Shown piece after piece: positions 18,390 to 27,348 of a stretch of DNA of 64,000 nucleotides. A program made the position numbers and the translations under genes. Origin of the DNA: Enterococcus saccharolyticus subsp. saccharolyticus (GTDB taxonomy: Bacteria; Bacillota; Bacilli; Lactobacillales; Enterococcaceae); assembly GCF_029023825.1 (NCBI RefSeq), contig NZ_CP118957.1, forward strand, positions 2,379,794 through 2,443,793, read 5' to 3'. Each line of letters starts with the position of its first letter. Within the stretch, counting starts at the first letter, position 1. Under the pieces are notes generated by a model. The model did no database searches. It was not told the DNA's origin and saw nothing but the letters and a program-made list of their open reading frames with translations.

Positions 18390-19538
18390 ATGAAAAAGTC
18401 ACGAATTGCCACATTTATTGTTTTTGCAAGTTTAAGCTTAGCTGCTTGTAGTCCAGATAACTCAAATACAGCCAGCTCAAGTACGGAGGATCAAGCACAA
18501 ACAACTGCATCAAGCGCTACTTCTGAAAGTACCACGAGTGATGCTATTAACATTACCATTGCAGAAGGAACGGATACAGGTACTGAAATTCCGGCTGATA
18601 CACTAGTCATGCGCCAAATGTATACCGCACCTCATGGCACAAAATCATTCGCTGCTGTAAATGTTTTAATGAACGGAGAAACAATTATTGACGCGCGTGT
18701 GGATGAATTCCAATATTTAGACCCAGCAGACTTTAAAGGCGTGCCAAATGCAGATGCAGGATTTGGTGAAGCATTCCCTGAAGGAACTGTCTTAGCAAGT
18801 AAAACTGAAAATGACACTGCGTACTCGGCACTAATGAAAGATAAAGCCGGTGCTACACAAACATGGCAAGCAAGTATGGATGCTATTACCGCATTTGTTA
18901 AAGGAAAAACCGTGGCTGACCTTGAAACTGCTGTCGGTGAGTTAGACAAACAAGGCGAAGACGGAAATCCTGCCGATGTCGTTTCTGGTGCAACATTCGC
19001 TGATACAAAAGGTTACTTGCAAGCAATCGTTGATACTGCGAAAAATGGCATGGTCGCTGTTGGTGCAAAGACAGATGCAACAGATTTGAAACAAGCACAA
19101 TCATTAGGGGCACCACATGGCGATAAATCCTTTGCTATTACTACTGTCGCGATGGATGGTGACAAAGTAGCTGCTGTTTTTGTCGATGAGTTCCAATATG
19201 TCGACGCTGCTGCGTTTGGTGGCGTGCCTAATTCTGATACAGATTTTGGACAAGGCGTCGCTGCAGGACAAGTCCTAGCTTCTAAAGTAGCCAACAATGA
19301 AGCTTACTCCGCTTTGATGAAAGATAAAGCTGGAGCAACCCAAGAATATGCTGTAAATATGCAAGCTGTCGAAGATTTTGCAATTGGGAAAACTGTTGCT
19401 GAAATCGAAGTTGCTGTCGGCGAATTAGACAAACAAGGCGAAGACGGAAATCCTGCTGATGTCGTTTCTGGCGCAACGTTTGCCGATACAAAAGGTTATT
19501 TACAAGTCATTGCTGATACCGCGAAAAAAGCAGAATAA
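18390..19538 (+). CDS. pplA: Two-domain FMN-binding lipoprotein (PplA-like)
   Basis: Surface lipoprotein with a signal peptide ending in the lipobox LAAC (Cys20), a Ser/Thr-rich linker to about residue 60, then two tandem copies of a domain of about 110 residues. Each copy runs from APHG-KSFA to DVVSGATFADTKGYLQ. The SGAT-T motif is where ApbE-type transferases attach FMN to threonine. Listeria PplA, an extracellular flavin electron-transfer protein, has this plan. Enterococcal relatives also release a sex-pheromone peptide (cAD1) from the signal sequence; here the last residues before Cys20 are FASLSLAA. Its own promoter and the copy-B repeat behind it make it monocistronic. Confidence 0.85.
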   Translation: MKKSRIATFIVFASLSLAACSPDNSNTASSSTEDQAQTTASSATSESTTSDAINITIAEGTDTGTEIPADTLVMRQMYTAPHGTKSFAAVNVLMNGETIIDARVDEFQYLDPADFKGVPNADAGFGEAFPEGTVLASKTENDTAYSALMKDKAGATQTWQASMDAITAFVKGKTVADLETAVGELDKQGEDGNPADVVSGATFADTKGYLQAIVDTAKNGMVAVGAKTDATDLKQAQSLGAPHGDKSFAITTVAMDGDKVAAVFVDEFQYVDAAAFGGVPNSDTDFGQGVAAGQVLASKVANNEAYSALMKDKAGATQEYAVNMQAVEDFAIGKTVAEIEVAVGELDKQGEDGNPADVVSGATFADTKGYLQVIADTAKKAE

Positions 19539-19576
19539 CTCAAAAAAGGCACTATGATAGCAGTAAAAACAACGTA

Positions 19577-19664
19577 AAAATATCCGAACGATAGAAAATG
19601 AGAGATGCTCTTGCGACAAGGACCCACCTGAGCGCAAAAACAACCTCTATCGTTCGGATATTTT
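19577..19664. repeat. Dispersed inverted-repeat element, copy B
   Basis: AAAATATCCGAACGATAG and CTATCGTTCGGATATTTT are perfect 18-base inverted repeats 52 bases apart. The core (about TTGCGACAAGGACCCACCTG) resembles, in reverse complement, the core of copy C, so copies occur in both orientations. It lies between convergent genes. Confidence 0.85.
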
Positions 19665-19696
19665 ACTAATGTTCAAGTTTCTGTCACAGTCCTTTT

Positions 19697-20152
19697 TTAG
19701 TGATTGATATCAACCACTTGAAACGATTGACAAACCAATTCCATGGTTGGCGAAAAGTTTAAACCGTATTGACTGAGTTCCCAGCGAAAGAATCGTTCAT
19801 GTTCATTGTACCAATAGGCATAACTCAAATCTCCTTCACCTTCAGAAATCGCAAACTCTGCGGTGACCTCATTCATTGGGATAATCGCAATCTTGGTGTA
19901 TTGAATAACCGCTAAAGGCTGATTGTGACCATCTAAAACAATCGCATAATCCCCTACATTAGGAAATGGCTCGCCTTCAATATCATAGACACATTTTGCA
20001 GCACAGGTTCCCGTTTTGATTCCTTGAACCACCAACTGTCCTAGCTCATTGCCCATTTTTTCTGAACCATCGCCAAACATCCAAGCATCCGGAACTTCTT
20101 TTGATAAGCCGTGTTTTTGGCTAAATATCTGCCAATATTCCTTACTATCCAT
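19697..20152 (-). CDS. ASCH-domain protein (YhfF-like)
   Basis: 151-residue protein with an ASCH domain, a PUA-like fold thought to bind RNA. Visible features are the N-terminal helix with AWMFGD, then a beta-barrel with LGQLVVQGIKTGTC, VGDYAIVLDGHNQPLAVIQYT and the late EGEGDLSYAYWYNEHERFF, which matches the GEGDxSLxxWRxxH pattern of the YhfF branch. Substrate and role are unknown. It stands alone with its own start. Confidence 0.85.
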   Translation of the reverse strand: MDSKEYWQIFSQKHGLSKEVPDAWMFGDGSEKMGNELGQLVVQGIKTGTCAAKCVYDIEGEPFPNVGDYAIVLDGHNQPLAVIQYTKIAIIPMNEVTAEFAISEGEGDLSYAYWYNEHERFFRWELSQYGLNFSPTMELVCQSFQVVDINH

Positions 20153-20212
20153 AGACCCATCCTCTCATTTTCGTTATAGAATAACAGTTCCTTTCAATGA
20201 ATACAAGTCTCA

Positions 20213-20902
20213 TTACATCATTAGCGTCGCCAGTAAAGCAATCAAATATAAATGGACTGGATAAAAAACATAGAAAAAATATTTAAAAAATGGATGATTA
20301 CTTCTTCTCTCCCCATTATACAACGCTAAAAATGGCAAAACGGAAATAAAGAAGAAATCTGAATTCATTGCCAACATATTGAGGGTTGTTTGCCAATCTC
20401 CATAATCCACATAACTCATGAAAAATAACAAGATAGCAAAAACAATCCAACAACTATTACGTAGCCAAATGTTATTTCTACCAAAATATGAAATCAGCAT
20501 AAACGGAACTAGGATCATTCCGCCTTCAGTCATTGGTGAAACAATAATTAAACCCACGATACATGCACTACATAATAAACGTCCCAATCCATGCGTCTTT
20601 TGCCAACGTTGTATCACATATAAAATTGTTGTCCCTAAAGCAAGCGTCAGAAATATATTATTATGTACTGCATATTCTGGAGCAAAGACAAAGGTATTTA
20701 GTACTTGATTTCCTAATAACATTCCCACTCCTGCAAGCCACAAACGAACTAAATATTTTTCTTGATTGCGTGTATAAAACAAACCTTCTACGCTCATATA
20801 CGCAAAAAAAGCACCTACACAGCGAGTCAGCACATGTAAAACCGCCGCTGTTTCAACAGATACAAACGGACTAATATGGTCAAACACCATTAAAACTAGC
20901 AT
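20213..20902 (-). CDS. TraX-family membrane protein
   Basis: Polytopic membrane protein with about eight hydrophobic segments and the TraX hallmarks LMVFDHI at the N-terminus, RCVGAFFAYMSVEGLFYT and the C-terminal FYVFYPVHLYLIALLA. TraX of F plasmid acetylates pilin, but chromosomal homologues in Gram-positives have no known role. The ATG at 20902 has no ribosome site. The frame continues upstream through NRNQLKLF, typical of the family, to an ATT at 20932 that sits seven bases after AGGA and is the more likely real start or a mutated one. Confidence 0.82.
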   Translation of the reverse strand: MLVLMVFDHISPFVSVETAAVLHVLTRCVGAFFAYMSVEGLFYTRNQEKYLVRLWLAGVGMLLGNQVLNTFVFAPEYAVHNNIFLTLALGTTILYVIQRWQKTHGLGRLLCSACIVGLIIVSPMTEGGMILVPFMLISYFGRNNIWLRNSCWIVFAILLFFMSYVDYGDWQTTLNMLAMNSDFFFISVLPFLALYNGERRSNHPFFKYFFYVFYPVHLYLIALLATLMM

Positions 20903-21026
20903 AAATAATTTCAGTTGATTTCGATTAAAAATAATTAATTCCTACTTTCTTTTTTTCTTTAATATAACAACGTCTGCTCTACTTTACCAGTTGTTTAAAT
21001 AACAATGAACGAACATTTTTGTCATA

Positions 21027-21066
21027 TAAAAAAAGGTAGCAGGCTTCCATTGAAGTCTGCTACCTT
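21027..21066 (-). terminator. Terminator after the pcsB-like gene
   Basis: AAGGTAGCAGACTTC and GAAGCCTGCTACCTT pair on the minus strand, followed by seven T residues. Confidence 0.88.
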
Positions 21067-21078
21067 GGATAGTATCAA

Positions 21079-22560
21079 TTAACGGTGAATATAAGTGTAA
21101 CCTGATGCGCTCATTGTTGCTGTGTTAGGGCCTCCAGGACTAGAGAATCCCATTCCGCCTTGAGAAATAGTGATTGTATTGCTTGCTGCATCGTAAGATT
21201 CTACGTAACCTACGTGTCCATAAACGCCGTCTGCTGTCCAAACGCCACCTACAGATTGACCAGCTGCAAATACAACGACTGCTCCAGCAGCAGGTGTACC
21301 ATTTACAGTGTAACCATCAGCTGCAGCCGATGCTCCCCACTGTGCGCCATTACCCCAGTATGTTCCAACCCATGGTGCACGGTTTTTAACAAACCAAGTA
21401 CATTGTCCCCAAGCGTACATGTTGCCTGATGCTGAGTGATCTACAGCACCACTTGATGAATTACCTCCAAATGAGCTGTTATTGGTTGTTTCAACGACTG
21501 GCGTTTCAACTTCAACTTTCACTTCTGGTGTTGTTTCAACAACTGGTTCTTCAACAACAGTTGGTTCGCTTGTTTTCACTTCTTGAACAACTTCTTCTTT
21601 TACTTCAACTTTTGGAGCAGGTTGCTCTACTGTTTCTTCAGCTTTTGGTTGTTCTACTGTTTCAGATTGTTCTGTTTGTTCTACTGTTTCTTCAGCCTTT
21701 GGTTGCTCTTGTGTTTGTTGTGCTTCTTCTTGAACTGCTGGTTGTTCTGCTTGAACTTCAGCTTGAGCTTGTTGTGCTGCTGCTTGTTTCGCTGCTTTTT
21801 GTTGAGCAGCTTCAATACGTGCTTGCTCTTCTGCTGCTTTTTTAGCGGCTGCTTGTTGTGCTGCTAAAATACGTGCTTTTTCAGCTTCAGCTTCTTCTTT
21901 TTTCTTTTGTAAGTTTGCTTTATCGCCTTCAGCAGTAGCTTGTTGTGCTGCTAAGTCTGCTTTTAAGACATTAATACTTGCTTGTTTTTCAGCAAGAGAA
22001 TTTTGTTCAGCTTCCAATTGTTGTTGTGTCGCCGCAACTTCTTGGACTTTTCTTTCATTCTCTTTGATATTTTTTTCAACAGCTTCTTTATCTTGTTTTT
22101 GCTTCTCAATTAATTCATTGTTCGCTTTAACAATTGTTGAAACTGCTTGAACACGACCAATTGCATCGCTTAAAGAATCAGCTTCTAGTACAGCGTCAAT
22201 TAAGTTCATGTTATCGCCATTCACTTGTACGTCACGTGCTTGGTTTTGGATAACTTCTTCACGTTGTGCAATGCGTAATTTTAAATCAGCGATTGTTTGT
22301 TGTAATTTTTCAGCTTCTTTACCTAATTCAGCTTGTTTTGCTTCTAATTCGCCAACTTTTTCGCTAACTGCTGCAATTTCTGATGATAAAGCATCAATTT
22401 GTGCTTGCGCGTCCGCTTGTTGCCCTTTTAAAGAATTGATTTTTTGATCTTGTTGTTCGATTTGATCATCGATTGTATCTGCCAAAGTTGCGCTTGGTGC
22501 TGAAACTGCTGTTAACATTAATGAACATACCATTAAAGTGGCTAAGTATTTTTTCTTCAA
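21079..22560 (-). CDS. PcsB/SagA-like secreted peptidoglycan hydrolase with CHAP domain
   Basis: Secreted cell-separation hydrolase. A signal peptide (about 1-27, ending TLA) is followed by a long coiled coil (about 30-260), an Ala/Glu/Gln/Pro/Val-rich linker with repeated QPKAEETVEQ units (about 270-360), and a C-terminal CHAP amidase/endopeptidase domain. The catalytic cysteine lies in GQCTWFVKNRAPW and the histidine in GHVGYVES. The plan is that of PcsB, where FtsEX acts through the coiled coil. Enterococcus faecium SagA has NlpC/P60 instead of CHAP. The start is a TTG nine bases after AGGGGG. A WalR-like box lies 116 bases upstream. Confidence 0.9.
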   Translation of the reverse strand: MKKKYLATLMVCSLMLTAVSAPSATLADTIDDQIEQQDQKINSLKGQQADAQAQIDALSSEIAAVSEKVGELEAKQAELGKEAEKLQQTIADLKLRIAQREEVIQNQARDVQVNGDNMNLIDAVLEADSLSDAIGRVQAVSTIVKANNELIEKQKQDKEAVEKNIKENERKVQEVAATQQQLEAEQNSLAEKQASINVLKADLAAQQATAEGDKANLQKKKEEAEAEKARILAAQQAAAKKAAEEQARIEAAQQKAAKQAAAQQAQAEVQAEQPAVQEEAQQTQEQPKAEETVEQTEQSETVEQPKAEETVEQPAPKVEVKEEVVQEVKTSEPTVVEEPVVETTPEVKVEVETPVVETTNNSSFGGNSSSGAVDHSASGNMYAWGQCTWFVKNRAPWVGTYWGNGAQWGASAAADGYTVNGTPAAGAVVVFAAGQSVGGVWTADGVYGHVGYVESYDAASNTITISQGGMGFSSPGGPNTATMSASGYTYIHR

Positions 22561-22675
22561 ATTATTGTTCCCCCTGAGATGACTTATAATATAATTATCT
22601 AACTTCTTCTAATAAGAAAATTTCATGTTCTAATTTAGCGACAGATAAATCTTAACATATTATTATGCCACTTAG

Positions 22676-22692
22676 GTAAAAAGAATGTTACA
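22676..22692 (-). promoter_or_regulatory. Putative WalR (VicR) box upstream of the pcsB-like gene
   Basis: On the minus strand TGTAAC-ATTCT-TTTTAC matches the WalR direct repeat TGTWAH-N5-TGTWAH at 11 of 12 positions. WalRK is known to control PcsB-type hydrolases. Confidence 0.5.
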
Positions 22693-22814
22693 AAATTATT
22701 TCAAATGAATATCAAATGCACCTTTTTTCAGAAATAATGATGAATTTTTGCAAAATTCGATGAAAATGTGTTTTTTGACATATATAATAGTAGAAAATAT
22801 CGAAACACTTCCTA

Positions 22815-24569
22815 CTATTTATTTTCTTTTTGTAAAATTGTTAAGAATTGTTCTCCATATTTATCTAGCTTATTTTGACCAACACCTTTAATTTGTAAAA
22901 ATTCCAAGGAAGTTTGTGGTTGTTTTTCGGCTAGCTCTTGTAATGTTTTATCAGAAAAAATAATATACGGTGGTAAATTTTGTTCTTGTGCTAATGACAA
23001 ACGTATTGCTCGTAATTCTTCAAATAGTTCATTATCCATCACTAATTGTTTCACTGCCGCTTGCTTACGATAGACTTTCCGTTTCCCCAGCAACACATCA
23101 ATGCCTTCTGGAGAAATCGATAATAACGGATACTGCCCTTCTGATGGCGTCAAATATTGTTCCGCAGTTAAATAATCAATCAATTGTATGACTTCTTTTT
23201 GCGTCCAATCGTTCATCAAACCATAAGTCGACAGATGGTCAAAACGCCATTGCGTAATTTTTTGGTCTTTAGAACCTGTTAAAACTTTACCTACCAGTGA
23301 TTTTCCGAATTTTTCCCCCATCCGCTTCACACAAGATAAAACTTTTTGTGTTTCTAAGGTGATATCCACTGATTCACGATCATCCAAGCAATTGCTACAC
23401 TTTCCACAAGGCGTTCCCTCTTCCCCAAAATAGCGTAAAATATAGCATTGCAAACACATTTGTGTATGTGCATATTGACTCATTTCACGTAATTTCAAAT
23501 ACTCATTTTGTTGATAATCAATAGAAGAGTCTGATTGTTCAATAAAGAATTGTTGAATTTGTAAATCTTGCGCTGCATAAAGTAGAACCGCTTCACTTGG
23601 TAATCCATCGCGCCCTGCTCGTCCAGCTTCTTGATAATACGATTCTAAATTGCCAGGAATTTGGGCATGAATGACAAAACGGACATTACTTTTATTAATT
23701 CCCATCCCAAATGCGTTCGTGGCAACCATAACCTGAATGCGATCAAATAAGAAATCTTCTTGATTTTTTGAACGGGATTGCTCAGAAAGTCCACCATGAT
23801 ACATTCCAGCAGCTATCTCTTTGTGGCGCAATAAATGATACAAACGTTCCACTTCTTTACGTGTACTTGCATAAATGATCCCTGCTTGTCCTTTATTGGT
23901 TTTCAAATATTCCAATAAATACACATCTTTTTGTTCTTTCACAACCTGAAAAGCCAAATTTTCACGTGCAAATCCTGTTTTAATTTGATTTTCTGCCGGA
24001 ATGGATAACAAATGACAGATATCTTTGGCAACATGGGTTGTTGCCGTAGCTGTGAGTGCGACAATTGTTGGTCGTTGGGCAAAGGAACGTAAGGTTTCAG
24101 CTAATTTTAAGTAGCTGGGACGAAAATCATGCCCCCATTGTGAGATACAGTGCGCTTCATCAACGGCTACTAAATCAATATCAACATGGCGTAACAATTC
24201 TAGAAAATCTGCTGTTTCTAAACGTTCAGGCGCCAAATATAAGAGCTTTACTTCCCCTCGAGCTGCCATCCCTAGACGCTGTTGAATTTCTGAAAAGTGA
24301 AGCGTACTGTTCACATAAGTAGCTGGAATCCCCATTTCATTTAGACTGTCCACTTGATCTTTCATCAAAGAAATCAACGGTGAGACGACGATTGTCAAAC
24401 CATTAAATAACAGTGCCGGCAATTGATAGCAAATCGACTTCCCTCCACCTGTGGGCATAATACCTAGCACATCTTCGCGATTTAAAATTTTGCGAATGAT
24501 TTCTTCTTGTCCTGTCCGAAATGTTTGATAGCCAAATTTTTCTTCTAGTAGTTGTGTTAACTCAGTCAT
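22815..24569 (-). CDS. recQ: ATP-dependent DNA helicase RecQ
   Basis: 3'-5' DNA helicase of recombination and fork repair. 584 residues: the helicase core with GIMPTGGGKSICYQLP at about 36-51, AVDEAHCISQWGHDFRPSY, the zinc-binding region with four cysteines (CLQCYILRYFG...CGKCSNC at about 365-395), a winged-helix RQC domain and a C-terminal HRDC domain (ELRAIRLSLAQEQNLPPY). All parts are intact. The ATG follows GAAGGGAATAG. Confidence 0.95.
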   Translation of the reverse strand: MTELTQLLEEKFGYQTFRTGQEEIIRKILNREDVLGIMPTGGGKSICYQLPALLFNGLTIVVSPLISLMKDQVDSLNEMGIPATYVNSTLHFSEIQQRLGMAARGEVKLLYLAPERLETADFLELLRHVDIDLVAVDEAHCISQWGHDFRPSYLKLAETLRSFAQRPTIVALTATATTHVAKDICHLLSIPAENQIKTGFARENLAFQVVKEQKDVYLLEYLKTNKGQAGIIYASTRKEVERLYHLLRHKEIAAGMYHGGLSEQSRSKNQEDFLFDRIQVMVATNAFGMGINKSNVRFVIHAQIPGNLESYYQEAGRAGRDGLPSEAVLLYAAQDLQIQQFFIEQSDSSIDYQQNEYLKLREMSQYAHTQMCLQCYILRYFGEEGTPCGKCSNCLDDRESVDITLETQKVLSCVKRMGEKFGKSLVGKVLTGSKDQKITQWRFDHLSTYGLMNDWTQKEVIQLIDYLTAEQYLTPSEGQYPLLSISPEGIDVLLGKRKVYRKQAAVKQLVMDNELFEELRAIRLSLAQEQNLPPYIIFSDKTLQELAEKQPQTSLEFLQIKGVGQNKLDKYGEQFLTILQKENK

Positions 24570-24602
24570 CTATTCCCTTCTTTCTTTTTCCATTATACCT
24601 AA

Positions 24603-25496
24603 TCAGTAACGAGCTTGTATATCTTGTAGTTTTTGCAAATAGGCTTGTTTTAGTTTACGTGGCTTAAGAATGAGGGCTTCAGTGCCAAACATCAATAAAT
24701 AATTCACTAAAAAATCAAGTTCTTTTTCGTGATAGGTTCCTTTCAATTGACTATCTACAATAGTCATATTAGGAAATAGTTGCTGCTGAGCCATCTCACA
24801 TCCTTTGACTGTTAATTGTATTTCAAAACAATATGGGCGTTGCTGTTGAACTAGTTGTTGTTGTATTTCTTGTGTAGTATATTTTTGTCCTTCTGAAAAA
24901 AAGTGAATGTTAGACATCTTATCACAACGATACGTTCGCCATTGTTGTTTTTGTACATCTAGGGCAAAACAATACCAAAAACCATGACGATAATTTAAGC
25001 GTACAGGTTGAATGATTTTATTTTCTCTTTGTGCTTTTTGATAATCTAAGCGTAGCTGATGCTGCGCTAAAATAGCTTGATACAATATCTCCAACTGAGG
25101 AACAGCTATCGGCATTCGGACTCCCTCATAGCTAAGCACAGTTTCCAATTCTTCTAAAGATGTAACTGAAAATTTCTCTGCTAATTTTTCTTTGATTTGT
25201 TGATAGGAATGAGGAAAAGGCGTGGGATTTTTCAATAATTGCAAAGCGAAGAAAATACTCAATAATTCCGTTTCTTTAAAATAAATTGGTATTCGTAATT
25301 GATGGGGTAACACATGATATCCGCCATTTTTTCCACTTTCAGCATATAGAGGCGCACCCAGTTCTTCTAATTCGATAGTATCACGTAATGCCGTTCGTTT
25401 AGAAATACGAAATTCGGTCATTAAATCACGCAAGTTAAATTGTTTTTTTCTGTGAATAAAAATTAATTCTTGATTGAGCCGTTCACTTTTTTTCAT
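24603..25496 (-). CDS. WYL-domain transcriptional regulator
   Basis: DNA-binding regulator of about 297 residues with an N-terminal winged helix (MKKSERLNQELIFIHRKK...FRISKRTALRDTIELEELG) and a WYL ligand-binding domain (RHGFWYCFALDVQKQQWRTYRCDKM) with the WYL C-terminal extension. The ATG at 25496 follows GGAG by five bases; an upstream start at 25517 would include that site. It is divergent from a VOC gene; the 77-base gap contains TGGTG...CACCA arms at 25510-25529 that could be its operator. The ligand is unknown. Confidence 0.88.
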   Translation of the reverse strand: MKKSERLNQELIFIHRKKQFNLRDLMTEFRISKRTALRDTIELEELGAPLYAESGKNGGYHVLPHQLRIPIYFKETELLSIFFALQLLKNPTPFPHSYQQIKEKLAEKFSVTSLEELETVLSYEGVRMPIAVPQLEILYQAILAQHQLRLDYQKAQRENKIIQPVRLNYRHGFWYCFALDVQKQQWRTYRCDKMSNIHFFSEGQKYTTQEIQQQLVQQQRPYCFEIQLTVKGCEMAQQQLFPNMTIVDSQLKGTYHEKELDFLVNYLLMFGTEALILKPRKLKQAYLQKLQDIQARY

Positions 25497-25573
25497 GATT
25501 TCTCCTTTTGGTGCCATCTTTTGTCACCATTAAAACGTATACTAAGAAAAAAAGCAAAGGAGCACGATTACTC

Positions 25574-26032
25574 ATGACCATTCAATTAGCTACATTTTTA
25601 ACACTAGACGGTAACGCAACACAAGCAATCATCTTTTACCAAGAAACTTTTCAAGCAAAACTCCTTTTTAAGATTACCAATCAACAATTCAAGGAACGTT
25701 TAAATCCCCAGCTAGAAATTCCTGAAGGACAAGAAGATTATATTTCACATTCAATTTTACAAATTGGTACGACCCAGCTACAAATTGCTGATACTTCACT
25801 TACTGGCGATAAGCTTATCACTGGTAACAACTTTTCCTTGAGCTTTACGTTTAATGATTTAGAAACTATTAAACAAATTTACCAAAAAGTTATTCAACAT
25901 AAAGAAACGCAGATTCTCCTACCACCTTGCGAAAATGAATTTGCAGATTTTTATACGATTGTGCGCGACCCATTTGGTATTACCTTACAACTAACAAAAG
26001 AAAAACAACCTGATCCTGTTAAAAAAGGATAA
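25574..26032 (+). CDS. VOC-superfamily protein (PhnB/YjdN-like)
   Basis: 152-residue glyoxalase-fold protein. FLTLDGNATQAIIFYQETFQAKLLF, then ISHSILQIGTTQLQIADT and the C-terminal FYTIVRDPFGITLQLTK are the pattern of YjdN/PhnB-type VOC proteins, which often act in detoxification or as binding proteins. I chose the ATG at 25574, eight to ten bases after AAAGGAG; the longer frame from 25508 runs into the divergent regulator's start region. Probably controlled by the adjacent WYL regulator. Confidence 0.85.
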   Translation: MTIQLATFLTLDGNATQAIIFYQETFQAKLLFKITNQQFKERLNPQLEIPEGQEDYISHSILQIGTTQLQIADTSLTGDKLITGNNFSLSFTFNDLETIKQIYQKVIQHKETQILLPPCENEFADFYTIVRDPFGITLQLTKEKQPDPVKKG

Positions 26033-26070
26033 AAAAACTCCCTCATCTGGTTGAATGAGGGAGTTTTTTT
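26031..26070. terminator. Bidirectional terminator
   Basis: AAAAAAACTCCCTCAT and ATGAGGGAGTTTTTTT form a perfect stem between convergent VOC and osmC genes. Confidence 0.9.
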
Positions 26071-26461
26071 AAATAAATTCTACCGTTTCTTCCACTTCAA
26101 TAGCAGGATCTAAACTTTGAATAACCGGACAATTCGGTGACACTAATTTTAGACAACGGTGGGCTTTTTCTTGAAATTCTGCTTCAACTTTTACATAAAA
26201 ACGTAATTGAATGGATTGAATGGGTTCCGCACGACGAGTGGTATCACGTGTATAATCGGCTTCGATTTTTTCAAATTGATACGGAATATGTGAATTTTCT
26301 AAAACAGATTGGTAAACATACCCTCCACAGGCTCCTACAGCACAAACAAGCATTTGCACGGGTGAATAGCCTTGTTCTCTTGCTAAAACCCAATTGCCGG
26401 TTTCATGAGGCAACTCGATTTTTTCTTTTCCTTGAATGAGTGTAAATGTCTCGATTGTCAT
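26069..26461 (-). CDS. OsmC/Ohr-family protein
   Basis: 130-residue OsmC-fold protein; family members reduce organic hydroperoxides with two cysteines. Both are present, in AVGACGGYVYQS (about residue 45) and SPNCPVIQSL (about 110). It overlaps the end of oppF by four bases (ATGA), so it is the last gene of the opp operon, an unusual partner for a peptide transporter. The peroxide or other substrate is not evident. Confidence 0.85.
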   Translation of the reverse strand: MTIETFTLIQGKEKIELPHETGNWVLAREQGYSPVQMLVCAVGACGGYVYQSVLENSHIPYQFEKIEADYTRDTTRRAEPIQSIQLRFYVKVEAEFQEKAHRCLKLVSPNCPVIQSLDPAIEVEETVEFI

Positions 26462-27348
26462 TTGTTCCTCCTTACGAAATGCCCTTGCGCTACTTCAACC
26501 CAGTCAAAGGCGTCTGTCACTTCGATTTGTTGTTGGATTTCTTTTTTTGCCAAGGCCGCTCTTGCTAATTTTGGATCAGCAATCGGTGCCGCAGCTAATA
26601 ATTTTTTTGTATAAGGGTGTTGTGGTGCTTCAAATAAACGTTGCGTTGGCGCTAATTCGACTAATTTCCCTTGATACATCACTGCTATCCGATCAGAAAT
26701 ATGACGAATAACGGATAAATCATGCGAAATAAATAAATACGATAGCCCAAAATCTTTTTGCAATGTTAATAATAATTGAATAATTTGCGCTTGAATCGAT
26801 ACATCCAAGGCCGAAGTTGGTTCATCACACAAAATAAATTCTGGTTGATTGACTACGGCACGCGCAATCCCAATTCGTTGACGTTGCCCACCACTAAAGG
26901 CACGTGGTAACTTGTGTAACGCATCTCCAGCAATCCCAACACGAGCAAGAATTTGTTCTGCTTTGTCTTTAGCAGTTGCTTTTGATTCATTTAACAAGGG
27001 TTCCATAACTAATTCTAACGCAGTCATCCGCGGATTTAAAGAAGAATAAGGATCTTGAAAAATAATTTGCATTTTTTGATAAATCGATTTTCTTTCAGAT
27101 TTAGATAAGGTCGTCAAATCTTGCTCTTCAAAAAAAATATTGCCTTGTGTGAGTGTCTCTAAATTTAAAAGGCTACGCCCCAAGGTTGTTTTTCCACTAC
27201 CAGATTCACCGACTAAACCGAGTGTCTCACCGCGATGGATGGCCAAACTGACGCCATCTAACGCACGTACTTCTGTGACTGAGCCACGCCAGTTTTTGGA
27301 GCGAAAAATTTTTGTCGCCTGTTCCACACGAATGAATTCTTTGGTCAT
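26458..27348 (-). CDS. oppF: Oligopeptide ABC transporter ATP-binding protein OppF
   Basis: Second ATPase of the peptide importer. 296 residues with Walker A (GESGSGKTTLGRS), Q loop (IIFQDPYSSLNPRM), signature (FSGGQRQRIGIARA), Walker B (FILCDEPTSALDVS) and the H loop (SHDLSVIRH). The C-terminal oligopeptide-transport extension (HPYTKKLLAAAPI) is present but the usual iron-sulphur cysteines are not. The ATG at 27348 overlaps the stop of oppD (ATGA) and follows GGAGG; upstream in-frame codons are ignored. Confidence 0.93.
   Translation of the reverse strand: MTKEFIRVEQATKIFRSKNWRGSVTEVRALDGVSLAIHRGETLGLVGESGSGKTTLGRSLLNLETLTQGNIFFEEQDLTTLSKSERKSIYQKMQIIFQDPYSSLNPRMTALELVMEPLLNESKATAKDKAEQILARVGIAGDALHKLPRAFSGGQRQRIGIARAVVNQPEFILCDEPTSALDVSIQAQIIQLLLTLQKDFGLSYLFISHDLSVIRHISDRIAVMYQGKLVELAPTQRLFEAPQHPYTKKLLAAAPIADPKLARAALAKKEIQQQIEVTDAFDWVEVAQGHFVRRNK

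Noticed and set aside
18390-19538. Recent tandem duplication or misassembly in the pplA-like gene
   Set aside because: The two halves differ at many positions and the two-domain plan is normal for the family.
21429-21867. Leu/Phe-rich frames on the plus strand opposite the pcsB-like gene
   Set aside because: They are antisense reading of the low-complexity Ala/Gln/Glu-rich coiled coil and linker.
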